64,000 bases of DNA from assembly GCF_900078365.1 (NCBI RefSeq), contig NZ_LT598653.1:1550001-1614000 (forward strand). Direction: 5' to 3'. Of this stretch, positions 25,063-34,236 are shown piece after piece; position 1 is the first letter of the stretch; every line of letters begins with the position of its first letter. The translations under genes and the position numbers were made by a program. This DNA is from an uncultured Sphingopyxis sp. (GTDB taxonomy: Bacteria; Pseudomonadota; Alphaproteobacteria; Sphingomonadales; Sphingomonadaceae). The notes below the pieces were generated by a model. It did not search any database, was not told the origin of the DNA, and worked only from the letters and a program-made list of their open reading frames with translations.

Positions 25063-27048
25063 CTAGGGCGCGGTGGCTTGGAAGGACTCCTGCGGAGCCC
25101 CCGCGCGGAGCGCGCGCCAACGGACGTACTGGCCAGATTTCGCGGGGGCCGGATCTTCCTCGCCCTTGAGCCAGAAGCGATACCAGTCGAGATTGCGCTC
25201 GTAGACCGCACGCTTGTGCACCGGCTGATATTTGATGTGGATTTCGTCCGCGAAGGCGAACAGTTCGGCAGGCTTCCCGGCCAGCTTCAGTTTTGTGTGA
25301 AACTCGACGAGGTTGCGCACTTCGGACTCGGGCAACTGCATCAACAGAGGCGTATCGATCGCTACGACATCCGATGCGGGCGAGATTGTCCGCCAGCGTT
25401 CGGGGTCGCTGTCGGGATCGCCCGCCTGCCAAAATTCGCGAAATGTCCTGGCGAAGCCGCGATCGGGAAGCGCATTCGACCAGTAATAGTGCGGCGTCGC
25501 CTGTCCCGACGAGATGGTGGCGGCCGCAAAGCGCTTCGACTTGCGGATGGCCCAGACGGCAACGGTCGAGCCAAAGCTAAGCCCGCCGATGCCGACGCTT
25601 CGGGGATCGATACGTTTTCGTGCGGCCAGGTCGTCGATTGCGTCGCCGATCGCAGCGAGCGCGGTCTCATAGCTTCGCTCCATCGGCTGGCCGGGTGGTG
25701 GCGACTGGCCGTTGATGCAGAGCACTGCGATGCCATGTTCGACAAGTGGGAGCATCGGAATCTCGTCGCCGACGCCGCCCTTGAGAAACCCTGCGCAGCG
25801 ATAATATTGAACGACCAATGGGAGTGGACCAGCGCTACTCGACGGGGTGAGCAGAATACCGTCATGGCCATTTTCCCAACGCAGCGGCGTGGCAACGGCG
25901 CCGATCCGGCGGCGCAGGTCCGCATTGGGGTCGGCGATGACCGAGCGGGCTCCATCCACATAGGCGATGCGGACAAGGCGTGGCGGCTCGGTCGCGCTGC
26001 TCTCGGCGCAGATGAGCGCCTTCGGCGCGGCGCCGCAGCGCGGTTGCCAGATCGGTGTCCGCTCGGCGCCATCGGTCGCAGTGAGATAGCGCGCCTTGCG
26101 GTCCCCGATACGCCAGAGCCAGATATTCTCGCGCGCGCCGGCATCGCGCTCGAACAGGATCAACATGCCGCTGCCGGGCCGCTCGGTAATTGCGGCGAGC
26201 TTTCCCGACCGGCAGGGCGCGGCGCTGCAAGGGATGCGCTCACCGTTGGCGCGGACGACCGTCAGTCGGACTTCGCCCGCCGAGCCCTCTATCTCCGCAA
26301 CGCCGCCTGTCTTCAGGACAATCCGGCGATCCTGCTGGGACCGCGTAGCGGGCAGGGAAGGCGCGATATTCTCGCTGCCGAGCTCAACCGCCGTCTCCTT
26401 TTTCGGCGCGTCCCACAACAGGCCCGCGCGATCGAACCAGTTGCGGTTCCACCTTTGCACGACGCGGTGACCGCCCTCGATCTTGCCGCCGGCGATGGCC
26501 TGCCCGAGGTCGACACTGTCGTCGACCAGTACGCCTTCGTCATAGGCCCGTTGTTCCGCCGCGGCGACTTCGGCGCGGGTCGCCCCGGTCGTGTAGCGCA
26601 GCGATCGACCATCGGCGGAGACATCGAAATCGAGAATGTCTGCAGCATCGACGATCTCGCGCCGCTGGCCTTGGTGCTCGCGCCAGTGCCAGATCGCGGA
26701 GACGCCATCGACGAGCGCGAGGGAACGAAAGCCTTTCGAGTCCGCATCCCACACTGCCTTTTGTTCGGCGACCGAACCCGCGCCATCGTGGCGTACCGTC
26801 CCCGCGCTTCCCGCATGCACCGGGGGGGCGCCGTCGATATCGGCGACATACCAATCGAGCTTGGTGTCGTTGGCGCTCACCGATGGACGCGACACGCGGA
26901 AGAGAATCTTCTCGCCGTCAGGAGAGAGCGTCGGCCCCATGATGTCAGCGACCTCGACGAGGTCGCGCGTCGTCAAGGGAGCGCCGCCGTCGTTTGGCGC
27001 TACCGGGACTTGTACGACCGACGCAAGCAAGGCTGCCGCAATCACCAT
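25063..27048 (-). CDS. Lasso peptide isopeptidase (AtxE2-like, prolyl-oligopeptidase family)
   Basis: 661 aa. A short hydrophobic N-terminus (MVIAAALLASVVQVPVA) suggests export. A beta-propeller-like half begins with MGPTLSPDGEKILFRVSRPS. The hydrolase domain has the nucleophile elbow GIGGLSFGSTVA and the catalytic-His region ADEIHIKYQPVHKRAV. AtxE-type enzymes cleave the isopeptide bond of their own lasso peptide, linearising it. The start overlaps the TonB receptor stop (ATGGTGA), so uptake and hydrolysis are coupled. Assignment is supported by the facing A-B-C genes. Confidence 0.87.
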   Translation of the reverse strand: MVIAAALLASVVQVPVAPNDGGAPLTTRDLVEVADIMGPTLSPDGEKILFRVSRPSVSANDTKLDWYVADIDGAPPVHAGSAGTVRHDGAGSVAEQKAVWDADSKGFRSLALVDGVSAIWHWREHQGQRREIVDAADILDFDVSADGRSLRYTTGATRAEVAAAEQRAYDEGVLVDDSVDLGQAIAGGKIEGGHRVVQRWNRNWFDRAGLLWDAPKKETAVELGSENIAPSLPATRSQQDRRIVLKTGGVAEIEGSAGEVRLTVVRANGERIPCSAAPCRSGKLAAITERPGSGMLILFERDAGARENIWLWRIGDRKARYLTATDGAERTPIWQPRCGAAPKALICAESSATEPPRLVRIAYVDGARSVIADPNADLRRRIGAVATPLRWENGHDGILLTPSSSAGPLPLVVQYYRCAGFLKGGVGDEIPMLPLVEHGIAVLCINGQSPPPGQPMERSYETALAAIGDAIDDLAARKRIDPRSVGIGGLSFGSTVAVWAIRKSKRFAAATISSGQATPHYYWSNALPDRGFARTFREFWQAGDPDSDPERWRTISPASDVVAIDTPLLMQLPESEVRNLVEFHTKLKLAGKPAELFAFADEIHIKYQPVHKRAVYERNLDWYRFWLKGEEDPAPAKSGQYVRWRALRAGAPQESFQATAP

Positions 27049-29972
27049 CCGACGATAGCCTGCAGCGCGAAGGTTCGGCCGATCGCGCTCGCCTGTTCGG
27101 GATCGTAGCCGATGTTGACGCCGGTCGAGCGGAACAGCGCATAGGGCGGATCCTTGTCGAACAGATTGTTGACGCTGAACGCGAGCCGGAGCTTGCGCTT
27201 GTCCGGATCGCCGATCCGCATGCCAAGCTGGAGGTCGACCGTCGTCCAGCTCTTCACGCGTTCGGCCGGCGTCACCGTGAGGTTGCGATAGCTTGCGACA
27301 TGATTGACCCCGATCCCGCCATCGAAGGCGCCGGCCTCGAAGCCGGCGCGGCCGCGCAGCCGGAGCTTGACCGGCGCACCGAGCGTGCCGACGACATTGT
27401 TGGGCGGCGCCGTGTTGGTTATCCGGTGGTCGATCGTGAACAGCCGCGATCCGCCCAGCGACAGGTTGACGCTGCCGTCGGCGAGCGGCCTGCTGTATCC
27501 CAGGTCGAAATCGAGGCCGCGCACCGTCGAGCGCGACAGGTTGCGCGTCCGCGCATCGACGATCGCCATCACCTCATCCTGACCGATCCCGATCGCATTC
27601 GAGAAGCTCGGGTCGGCGAAATAGGCCGCGACCTCAGCCGGATCGGGCGTATCGTCGATCAAAGCGCCATAGACATCGCGCCGCGTGAAGAACTGCTGGA
27701 GAAAGCTGTTCGCCGACGCGATGCGATCCCTGTAGCTGATATCGAACCAGGTGAGGCTGAGCTTCGCGCCGGGAAGGAAGCGTGGCTCGAAATCGACCCC
27801 TGCGGTCCAGCTCGTCGCCTTTTCGGGGCCGAGGTCGGGCCGATAGCCGAGCAGGAGCAGCACCGCGGTCTGGCCGGTTTGTGAGGCCGGATCGGTGATC
27901 CGGAACGTCTGGTAGAGCGCGTTAGCCGTTCCGACGAGTTCGTCGAAGAAGGGCGCGCGGAACGACCGACCGTAGGAGGCGCGGAGCGCCAGGCCGGGCA
28001 GGGGCTCCCAGCGCGCGCCAAACTTCGGATTGGCCGTATCGCCGACGTCCGAATAATCTTCATAGCGTCCCGCCGCCGAAACATTGAGCGTTCCGGGAAA
28101 ATTCTCCCCTGCGTCGAAGACGGGGATTGCGAGCTCGGCATAAAGGGCTTTGACGATACGTTTGTCGGGCAAGCCGGCGAGACCGCTCGTCTGCGGGGCG
28201 TCGGCGACGATGTCGAAGACCTGCGTGAAGTCGAGATTGTCGCGCCGGTATTCGGCGCCGAGGGCGAGCTTTGCGTCGCCGGCAGGAAGCGCCAGCATCG
28301 TCCCGTCGGCGCGCAGCGCAGCGGTCCAGCTCTTGTAACGCGAGCGCTGCGAAAATCCGCCGCGCAAGCTGTCGATCAGCGCCGGGTCGTTGACCGCCCC
28401 GTCACCGAACAGGTTGATCGCCCGCGCTGGATCGGTCGCCGCGACGGCGCGGGCGAGTCTGACGAGGTGGACGATATTGACCCCGTCATAGCCATCGCGC
28501 TGCATCCCGTAGCCGCCCGACAGCTCGATATTCCAGCTGTCGATATCGGCACGCGCTCCGAATGCGGTGTTGAGCGCCGTGACCGTGCCGCGCACTCCTT
28601 CGGGCCCGAAGTCGGCGATCGGGTCGTAGTAGACGGTGATTTTCTGGCCGGTGCCGATGGGATCGACATAATAGGGATTGGCGGGGGTCACGACCTGCTG
28701 CGAGACGCCTATAATCCGGCGCCGGGCCTCGAAGTCGCGTTCCGCATAAAGCCCTCGCGCGAAGAGGCTGAGATGATCGCCGATCTGCTGTTCTCCCGCC
28801 GCGTAGACGGTGAAGCTCTTCTGGCGCGGGAGGATATCGACCTTCCGGCGGGCGTCGCCGCGGGCGAAGCCGGCACTCGGGATGAGTTCAGCGGCTGTCA
28901 GCGCGGTCCCGTCCTGCCCGCGCGGGATGAGGAAACGCTGGCCGCCTGCGGCGACGATTGTTCCCGGGTTGGCGAAGTTCGACCGCAGGTCGGGACCGCC
29001 GAAGCGCCGAAGGTCTTCGGACGCGGAGGCGCGCTCTTCCGAGCCGAGGCTGCCGCGCCGGTAATATTCGCCGGCAACAACGAGATGGCCCGTTGCCCAG
29101 CCGGTGCCGACGATGTGCCCGACCTGGACTTCGCCATAGTCGCCATCGGCGGTTCCGGCGCGCAGCCGCGTCTCGGCCCCGTCGAAGCGACCGCGGAAGC
29201 GCAGATTCACCACCCCCGCGACCGCATCGGACCCATAGATCGCCGAAGCGCCATCGGTGAGGATTTCAAGGCGCTCGACCGCGATCGACGGTATCATTGA
29301 AATATCGGCGAAGGCGCCCGAGCTGCCGCCGAGCGCGGGGCGCGTCCCGTCGAGGAGGGTGAGCGTCGAGCCTGGCCCGAGGCCGCGGAGGTTGATGCCC
29401 GTGCCATAACCGATATTGCTCGCCGCATTGCCGCGCGCCGAGGTGCCGACATTGGCCTCGGCGGGTCCGCCCGAGAAGTTCTGCGGGATCGTCTGGATAA
29501 AGTCGGCGAGCGTCGCGCGTCCGCTGCGGTCGAGCGTGTCGCGGTCGATCGTGGCGACGGGCGAGCCGACCGGGCCGGCGCCGCGGATGCGCGATCCGGT
29601 CACTATAATGTCCTCGGGCACGGGGACGTCAGTCGAAGCGTCGCCAGCCGCATCGCCGTTTCCCGCGCGGATCACGAAGGCACCCTCGACGACCTCGGCG
29701 ACGAGACCGGTGCCCGCGAGCAGCCGGGCCAGCGCGACATCGGGCGCGAGGCGGCCCCGCACGCGGCCGCTACGCTTGTCGTCGAGCAGCGCCGAGGAGG
29801 CGACCACTTCGCGGCCCGAAACCTGCGAATAGAGACGCAGCGCTTCGCCGAGGCGCCGCGGCGCGATGTCGTAATCCGTTTTCGCCGGCTGGGTCTGGGC
29901 GTGCGCCTGCGGTGCCTGAATCGCCATTGCGGCCGTACCCGCTAGCAGCGCCGCCAAAATTCTTATCGTCAT
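27042..29972 (-). CDS. TonB-dependent receptor with N-terminal STN signalling domain
   Basis: 976 aa outer-membrane receptor. The signal peptide ends APQAHAQ. Residues about 35-105 are a secretin/TonB N-terminal (STN) domain (YDIAPRRLGEALRLYSQVSG), which contacts FecR-type anti-sigma factors. The plug shows DIIVTGSRIRGAG and YGSDAVAGVVNLRFRGRFDG, and the barrel ends FALQAIVGW with terminal aromatic. Given the downstream isopeptidase, the expected ligand is the cognate lasso peptide. It lies between fecR and the isopeptidase on the same strand. Stem-loops and a GGGAGG ribosome site precede its ATG. Confidence 0.92.
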   Translation of the reverse strand: MTIRILAALLAGTAAMAIQAPQAHAQTQPAKTDYDIAPRRLGEALRLYSQVSGREVVASSALLDDKRSGRVRGRLAPDVALARLLAGTGLVAEVVEGAFVIRAGNGDAAGDASTDVPVPEDIIVTGSRIRGAGPVGSPVATIDRDTLDRSGRATLADFIQTIPQNFSGGPAEANVGTSARGNAASNIGYGTGINLRGLGPGSTLTLLDGTRPALGGSSGAFADISMIPSIAVERLEILTDGASAIYGSDAVAGVVNLRFRGRFDGAETRLRAGTADGDYGEVQVGHIVGTGWATGHLVVAGEYYRRGSLGSEERASASEDLRRFGGPDLRSNFANPGTIVAAGGQRFLIPRGQDGTALTAAELIPSAGFARGDARRKVDILPRQKSFTVYAAGEQQIGDHLSLFARGLYAERDFEARRRIIGVSQQVVTPANPYYVDPIGTGQKITVYYDPIADFGPEGVRGTVTALNTAFGARADIDSWNIELSGGYGMQRDGYDGVNIVHLVRLARAVAATDPARAINLFGDGAVNDPALIDSLRGGFSQRSRYKSWTAALRADGTMLALPAGDAKLALGAEYRRDNLDFTQVFDIVADAPQTSGLAGLPDKRIVKALYAELAIPVFDAGENFPGTLNVSAAGRYEDYSDVGDTANPKFGARWEPLPGLALRASYGRSFRAPFFDELVGTANALYQTFRITDPASQTGQTAVLLLLGYRPDLGPEKATSWTAGVDFEPRFLPGAKLSLTWFDISYRDRIASANSFLQQFFTRRDVYGALIDDTPDPAEVAAYFADPSFSNAIGIGQDEVMAIVDARTRNLSRSTVRGLDFDLGYSRPLADGSVNLSLGGSRLFTIDHRITNTAPPNNVVGTLGAPVKLRLRGRAGFEAGAFDGGIGVNHVASYRNLTVTPAERVKSWTTVDLQLGMRIGDPDKRKLRLAFSVNNLFDKDPPYALFRSTGVNIGYDPEQASAIGRTFALQAIVGW

Positions 29973-30052
29973 TGTTGCCTCCCAAGCGGCCGCTCATGGC
30001 CGTCTGGGGGTGCAAAACCCCGAGGTTGGAGAAACTCCCCCCTCGGACCCGA

Positions 30053-30982
30053 TTATTTTTTTCGCAGGATTATTTCTCCGACGCGCTCGTCGATTCCAAG
30101 GTCGAGCGCCGCGGCGAGCTTGCGCGCGAGCGCTGGTCCCGCCGACACATCGAAACTACCGGTCACCGGAAGCGATGCGAGCGCCGGGTCGGCGAGGCGG
30201 ATCGGTTTGCTATCGCTCTGGTTGGCGCGATCGAGCACCGCACCGAGCGGAAGATTGTCGGCGGCGAGCAGGATGGTGGGAGCGGCGGATGGGACCGGGC
30301 TCGCCATGGCAGGAAGCCGGTACGGGCCTGTCTCGGGCACCTCGGCACTTTCGCCGGGTGCGAGCCGCAGCGCGCCGCCGCCCGCGCTCGAGCGGATTTC
30401 GATCGATCCCCTGATCAGCGTCACGCGCGGGGTGGCTTTGCGGGCATCGACCTCGAAGATCGTGCCGAGCGCGGTCGTCTCCGACCGGCCCGCGACGACG
30501 GTGAAGGGACGTGCGGCGTCATGCGCGACGTCGAAGCGCGCGCGCCCGCCGACAAGGATCACGCGGCGCCCACCGGTACTGAATTGCGTCTCGATGCGGG
30601 CGCCGTCCATCAAGGTAACGCGGGTGCCGTCGCCAAGTGTCTGCTCGCCGGGGGCGGTCTCGCTCTGCGCGAGCTGCGTTTCGCCGCTTCCGCGCTGGAT
30701 ATACCAGGCTCCGCCGAGCGCCAGCACGATGGCGGCGGCGGTCGCGACGGCCCAGCGGAAGCCGCCGGGTGCATCGGCTTCGCTGCGGAAATGGCGTGCG
30801 TCGGCCTTGATGCGGACCGGCGACATGTCCTCGGCAAAGACCCAGTCATTCTCGGCTTTCGCATAGGCCTCGGCGTTGCCCGGCTTCGCGTGCCAGGCCT
30901 CGAACGCTTTCTTTTCGGAATCGGTCGGGTTGCCGGACATCGTCGTGGCCCAATCGATCGCCTCGCGTTCCCGCCGCGTCAC
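30053..30982 (-). CDS. FecR family anti-sigma/transducer protein
   Basis: 309 aa. A cytoplasmic N-terminus with the DUF4880-type start (REREAIDWATTMSGNPTDSE) is followed by one membrane segment (AVATAAAIVLALGGAWYI). The periplasmic FecR domain contains GTRVTLMDGARIETQFS and GGRARFDVAHDAARPFTVVA. The C-terminal STN-like part is SLPVTGSFDVSAGPALARKL. It relays receptor occupancy to the sigma factor, with which it shares a GTGA stop-start overlap. Confidence 0.9.
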   Translation of the reverse strand: MTRREREAIDWATTMSGNPTDSEKKAFEAWHAKPGNAEAYAKAENDWVFAEDMSPVRIKADARHFRSEADAPGGFRWAVATAAAIVLALGGAWYIQRGSGETQLAQSETAPGEQTLGDGTRVTLMDGARIETQFSTGGRRVILVGGRARFDVAHDAARPFTVVAGRSETTALGTIFEVDARKATPRVTLIRGSIEIRSSAGGGALRLAPGESAEVPETGPYRLPAMASPVPSAAPTILLAADNLPLGAVLDRANQSDSKPIRLADPALASLPVTGSFDVSAGPALARKLAAALDLGIDERVGEIILRKK

Positions 30983-31563
30983 GCGTCCGTATCTCGCGCT
31001 TTGCGGATGGCGACGCGCGCCTTGCTGATATGCTTTTCCACGCGCTTGATGCTCATGCCCTTGATTCGTGCGATCTCTTCATAACTGAGGTTCTCGAACC
31101 TGTGCATCAGGAATACATCCTGTGTGGTTGTACCGAGGCGGGCGATCGCCTGCTCGGCGCGGCGGATCATGTCGCGCGCCTCCAGCGCGACATGGGGATC
31201 AGGGCCGGCGATCTCTTGCTCCTCGAAGCTGTGATGGGCGGAAATCCGGCTGCGCACCCCTGAGCGCGCGCGGTTCCTGAGGACCGACCGCGCCGCGGCG
31301 GCGAGATAGGCGGCGGGGGCGTCGAGCAGGCCCGCGCGATGGCCCTTCGCCGAGAAGACGCGGCGAAAGGTCTCCTGGACCAGGTCGCCTACTTCTTGCG
31401 GCGGCACGCTGCGGCGGAAGATTCCGGCAACGAGCGGGCGCTGCGCCGCGTAGAGCGCCTCGGCGCGCGCGCTGCTGCCGAAACCGGCCCAGTCGTCGGG
31501 CGGCAGCGGATCGGCGGCATCGAGGCCGCGCCGTCCGTCCTTCTCGCTGTCGTCATAGTCCAT
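30979..31563 (-). CDS. ECF sigma factor (FecI-like)
   Basis: 194 aa. Region 2 is VGDLVQETFRRVFSAKG and region 4 is LSYEEIARIKGMSIKRVEKH. It should transcribe the receptor-isopeptidase operon when the receptor is loaded. The start at MDYDDSEKDG is chosen from family length. The frame is open upstream to another plausible ATG at 31704 with a basic N-terminal extension, which would give 241 aa. It is first in an operon of sigma, FecR, receptor and isopeptidase. Confidence 0.87.
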   Translation of the reverse strand: MDYDDSEKDGRRGLDAADPLPPDDWAGFGSSARAEALYAAQRPLVAGIFRRSVPPQEVGDLVQETFRRVFSAKGHRAGLLDAPAAYLAAAARSVLRNRARSGVRSRISAHHSFEEQEIAGPDPHVALEARDMIRRAEQAIARLGTTTQDVFLMHRFENLSYEEIARIKGMSIKRVEKHISKARVAIRKARDTDA

Positions 31564-32435
31564 CGCGTCCGCCTTCGAGAAGGCAGCGACCGCGCCGACG
31601 AGCCGGGCGTTGAGAACAGGTACGAGAAACCCGCGCCGCCGCCTTTGGCCCGAGGGCTTGGACATGCGCAGACGGCCACCCGGCGGGATGGCATTCAGGG
31701 ACATTGACTCTCGAACGGAGTTCTCACGCTCCGGCATCCGGCGCTTCGCTGCCCGATGCCGGACCAGCATAACCGGCTGTGCCGTAAGGGCAAGAGTCTG
31801 CCGGGAGACCGCTCGACTACGGACCGGATTCGAAGGGGTACGGGAGACGAGTCTGGTTTCGGCCGTGCTCGACGAGACCGGTCGGAGGCCGGGATCCACA
31901 AAGTCTCGGTTGATGCGCGCGGCCCGAAAGGAGCGCGCACTGGCGGCGGCGGGCGCCGCCAGAGGTCGCGCGTCGCACGGTTGGCCGCGCTGCGCGCTTG
32001 GGCTCGCTGGTCTTGGCGCGGCGGCGGCTAAGCACAGCTGCGCACGCACGCCGCCGCGCCTGCGGCTCGCCAAGGGCGCGAGTTTTCAGGCCCTTCGGGC
32101 CGCGGTCGAGGCCGATCGCATCGACATTGTTGGGCGGTGCCGTTCGGGGCGCCGGGGCGATGCGGTGAATATGTCGACGAAGCCGGGCTGAGGACGCCGC
32201 GCGGAGCGCGGCGGCGCTTTGGTGGGCCGGCACCTCGGACATCGGCGCGGGCGGCGCACGGCCTGTGGGACCGCCCGGCGCCCGCGCAAGCCCGCCTCCG
32301 GCGGGCTCCTCCGCTTCGCTGCGGCCCTGCGGGTGCGCGGCCGCCTCGCTGGGCGGTCCCTTGCCCCGTGCGTTCGCCGCCCGCCCCGCTGTCCGGGGCC
32401 GGCCGCGGCGGATTTTGGTCCGGAGGAGAGGCACC
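31564..32435. other. Gene-poor GC-rich region between the sigma factor and ArdC
   Basis: 872 nt of very high GC with several long open frames on both strands that carry no recognisable domains and are Arg/Pro/Ala-rich, as expected of GC-driven shadows. The right part (32280-32400) contains short inverted repeats such as CCGCCTCCGGCGG and a 31-nt element repeated upstream of the DUF736 gene. The junction between the lasso locus and the conjugative element probably lies here. Confidence 0.5.
32308..32338 (+). repeat. GC-rich leader repeat, copy 1 (upstream of ArdC)
   Basis: The element starts CTCCGCTTCGCTGCGG and ends CGGGTGCGC. A second copy at 37011-37040 has only three differences over 30 nt. 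Each copy sits 75-100 nt before the start of a gene of the conjugative element and each is followed by further GC-rich stems. Confidence 0.55.
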
Positions 32436-33608
32436 GTGAACGCATTCCCGCAAGCCTTGGGCAAGGCCGCACCCTCGCGAAGCTCCGCGCGACGGGGCGA
32501 CAGAGGCGCTGACAGCGCGGGCGGCGCCGCGACGCGCGGCCGAACGCGCGACAAGGGCCGCACCGGCGACGGGGTGCGCGGCGGCGCGCCGGGCGTGTCG
32601 CTCTATGACGAGGTGACCGCGCGGATCGTGGGCGAACTCGAGGAAGGGCGTATTCCGTGGGTGCGGCCTTGGGACGCCGCCGCCTTCGCGCCGGGCCTGC
32701 CGCGCAACGCCGAAACGCGGCGCAGCTATTCGGGCATCAATATCCTCATCCTCTGGAGCGAGGCGGTGCAGCGCGGTTTCGCCGCGCAAGGCTGGCTGAC
32801 CTTCAACCAAGCGCGGCAGGCGGGCGGACAGGTCCGCAAGGGCGAAAAGGGCACGACCATCTTCTACGCCGCGCGCTTCACGCCCCAAGAAAAGGGCGGG
32901 CGCGGCGCGGGCGGCGCAGCGGTGGCGCCCGCTTCCGTCCCCGACGGGCGCAGCGGCGCGGGAGGGGCGAGCGGAGAGGGGGGCGACCGCTCGATTCCGT
33001 TCCTCAAGCGCTTCACCGTGTTCAACGTCGCGCAGGTCGAGGGCCTCCCCGAGCGGTGCACCGCGCCCGACCCCTTGCGCCTGCCGCGCGAGACAATCCC
33101 GGTCGCCGAGGCGCTGCTCGCGGCGAGCGGCGCCGATATCCGCATCGGCGGCAACGAGGCCTATTATTCGCCATCGGGCGATTTCGTCGCGCTGCCGCAC
33201 CAGCAGGCGTTCCGCGCGCAGATCGACTTTTACCGCACCGCGCTGCACGAACTCGGCCACTGGACCGGTCATAGGTCGCGGCTCGATCGCGACCAGACGG
33301 GCGGCTTCGGCAGCGCCGCCTATGGCCGCGAGGAGCTTTGCGCCGAACTCGCGAGCGCCTTCCTCTGTGCGTCGCTCGGCATCGCGCCGACCGTTCGCCA
33401 CGCCGACTATATCGGCGCGTGGCTCGCGATCATGCGCGCCGATACGCGCGCAATCTTCAAGGCGGCGAGCCTCGCGTCGAAAGCGGCGGACTATCTGCTC
33501 GCCTTCGCTCCCGCGCCAGCGGGCGGCGACATCGAAGGCGCTCCCGCCGCCGCGCGCGGCATGGGCGCGGCGCGCCACGAAGCGACAGGCGGAGAGGCGG
33601 GGCAATGA
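32436..33608 (+). CDS. ardC: ArdC-family anti-restriction protein with zinc-protease motif
   Basis: 390 aa starting at GTG 32436 behind GGAGGAG. After a basic disordered tail comes the ArdC ssDNA-binding domain (SLYDEVTARIVGELEEGRIP, YSGINILILW). Then follows a metallopeptidase domain with HELGHWTGH as the zinc site. ArdC protects incoming conjugated DNA from host restriction. A Gly/Ala-rich insert (about 160-185) separates the parts. It leads the group ardC, DUF2958, parB-like, in an ATGA-coupled pair with the next gene. Confidence 0.88.
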   Translation: MNAFPQALGKAAPSRSSARRGDRGADSAGGAATRGRTRDKGRTGDGVRGGAPGVSLYDEVTARIVGELEEGRIPWVRPWDAAAFAPGLPRNAETRRSYSGINILILWSEAVQRGFAAQGWLTFNQARQAGGQVRKGEKGTTIFYAARFTPQEKGGRGAGGAAVAPASVPDGRSGAGGASGEGGDRSIPFLKRFTVFNVAQVEGLPERCTAPDPLRLPRETIPVAEALLAASGADIRIGGNEAYYSPSGDFVALPHQQAFRAQIDFYRTALHELGHWTGHRSRLDRDQTGGFGSAAYGREELCAELASAFLCASLGIAPTVRHADYIGAWLAIMRADTRAIFKAASLASKAADYLLAFAPAPAGGDIEGAPAAARGMGAARHEATGGEAGQ

Positions 33609-34117
33609 TCCTGCTTCCCGCGCATCTGCGCTTCGCGCTCAACGCCAATGGCCTGACGGGCCGCATCCACGCCGCGCGCGACGAGCGGTTCGACCCGCGC
33701 CCGGTCGTCAAATTTTTCAATCCGGTCGGCGCGGCGACGTGGCTTGCGACCGAAATCGACGAAGATGGCGACACGCTGTTCGGGCTGGCCGACCTTGGTT
33801 TCGGCTGCCCCGAACTCGGCTGCTTCTCGCTCCGCGAAATCGAGGACGTGCGCTTGCCCTTCGGCCTCGCCATCGAGCGCGACGAGCATTTCTCGGGGCT
33901 GGCGCCGCTGTCGGTCTGGGCCGACATGGCGCGGCGCTTGGGGACGATCATTCAGGCCGAGGCCGCGCTCCGCCGCAAGGCGCGCGATGCACGCACCCAC
34001 CATCCATCGGCGTCGCCGCGCCCCGACAAAGGCGACCTCCAGCCGACCGAAGACGGGGGGCAGCGCGAGCGTCCGGCGCCGCCGTCGGCGGCGAACGACG
34101 AGCTTCCGCCACGCTAG
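33605..34117 (+). CDS. DUF2958 domain protein
   Basis: 170 aa. The DUF2958 core is visible: VVKFFNPVGAATWLATEIDE, ADLGFGCPELGCFSLREIED and LPFGLAIERDEHF. The start ATG overlaps the ardC stop (ATGA). These proteins accompany conjugative elements in sphingomonads and rhizobia. The biochemical role is unknown. The last 45 residues are polar and probably disordered. Confidence 0.85.
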   Translation: MILLPAHLRFALNANGLTGRIHAARDERFDPRPVVKFFNPVGAATWLATEIDEDGDTLFGLADLGFGCPELGCFSLREIEDVRLPFGLAIERDEHFSGLAPLSVWADMARRLGTIIQAEAALRRKARDARTHHPSASPRPDKGDLQPTEDGGQRERPAPPSAANDELPPR

Positions 34118-34150
34118 GCGGCAAGGCGAGGCGGCGCGCCTTCGCCGTCA

Positions 34151-34213
34151 GGCCGGTTTCCGGGGGCAAACCCCGCCCACGGAAGTCCCGGGCGCGGAGA
34201 CCGGAAACCGGCC
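34151..34213. repeat. 13-bp inverted repeat forming a large stem-loop ahead of the ParB-like gene
   Basis: GGCCGGTTTCCGG (34151-34163) is exactly complementary in reverse to CCGGAAACCGGCC (34201-34213). The 37-nt loop is itself GC-rich with smaller stems. It lies in the 119-nt leader between DUF2958 and the ParB-like gene, 23 nt before its ATG. It could be a parS-like binding site, a translational switch or an attenuator. Confidence 0.6.
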
Positions 34214-34236
34214 ACCCCAAGATATGGAGTGACGAC

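Noticed and set aside
25078..27108. Long plus-strand open frame opposite the lasso isopeptidase
   Set aside because: No recognisable motif; the minus strand carries a well-defined prolyl-oligopeptidase.
31596..31650. About 45 nt resembling, in reverse orientation, the DNA around the IS66 insertion (59190-59230 plus 62301-62320), including GTTCTCAACGCCCGGC
   Set aside because: Considered as attL/attR of an element, but the two copies are inverted, not direct, and one encodes part of the sigma-factor frame extension. Could be chance or an old repeat; not enough to call att sites.
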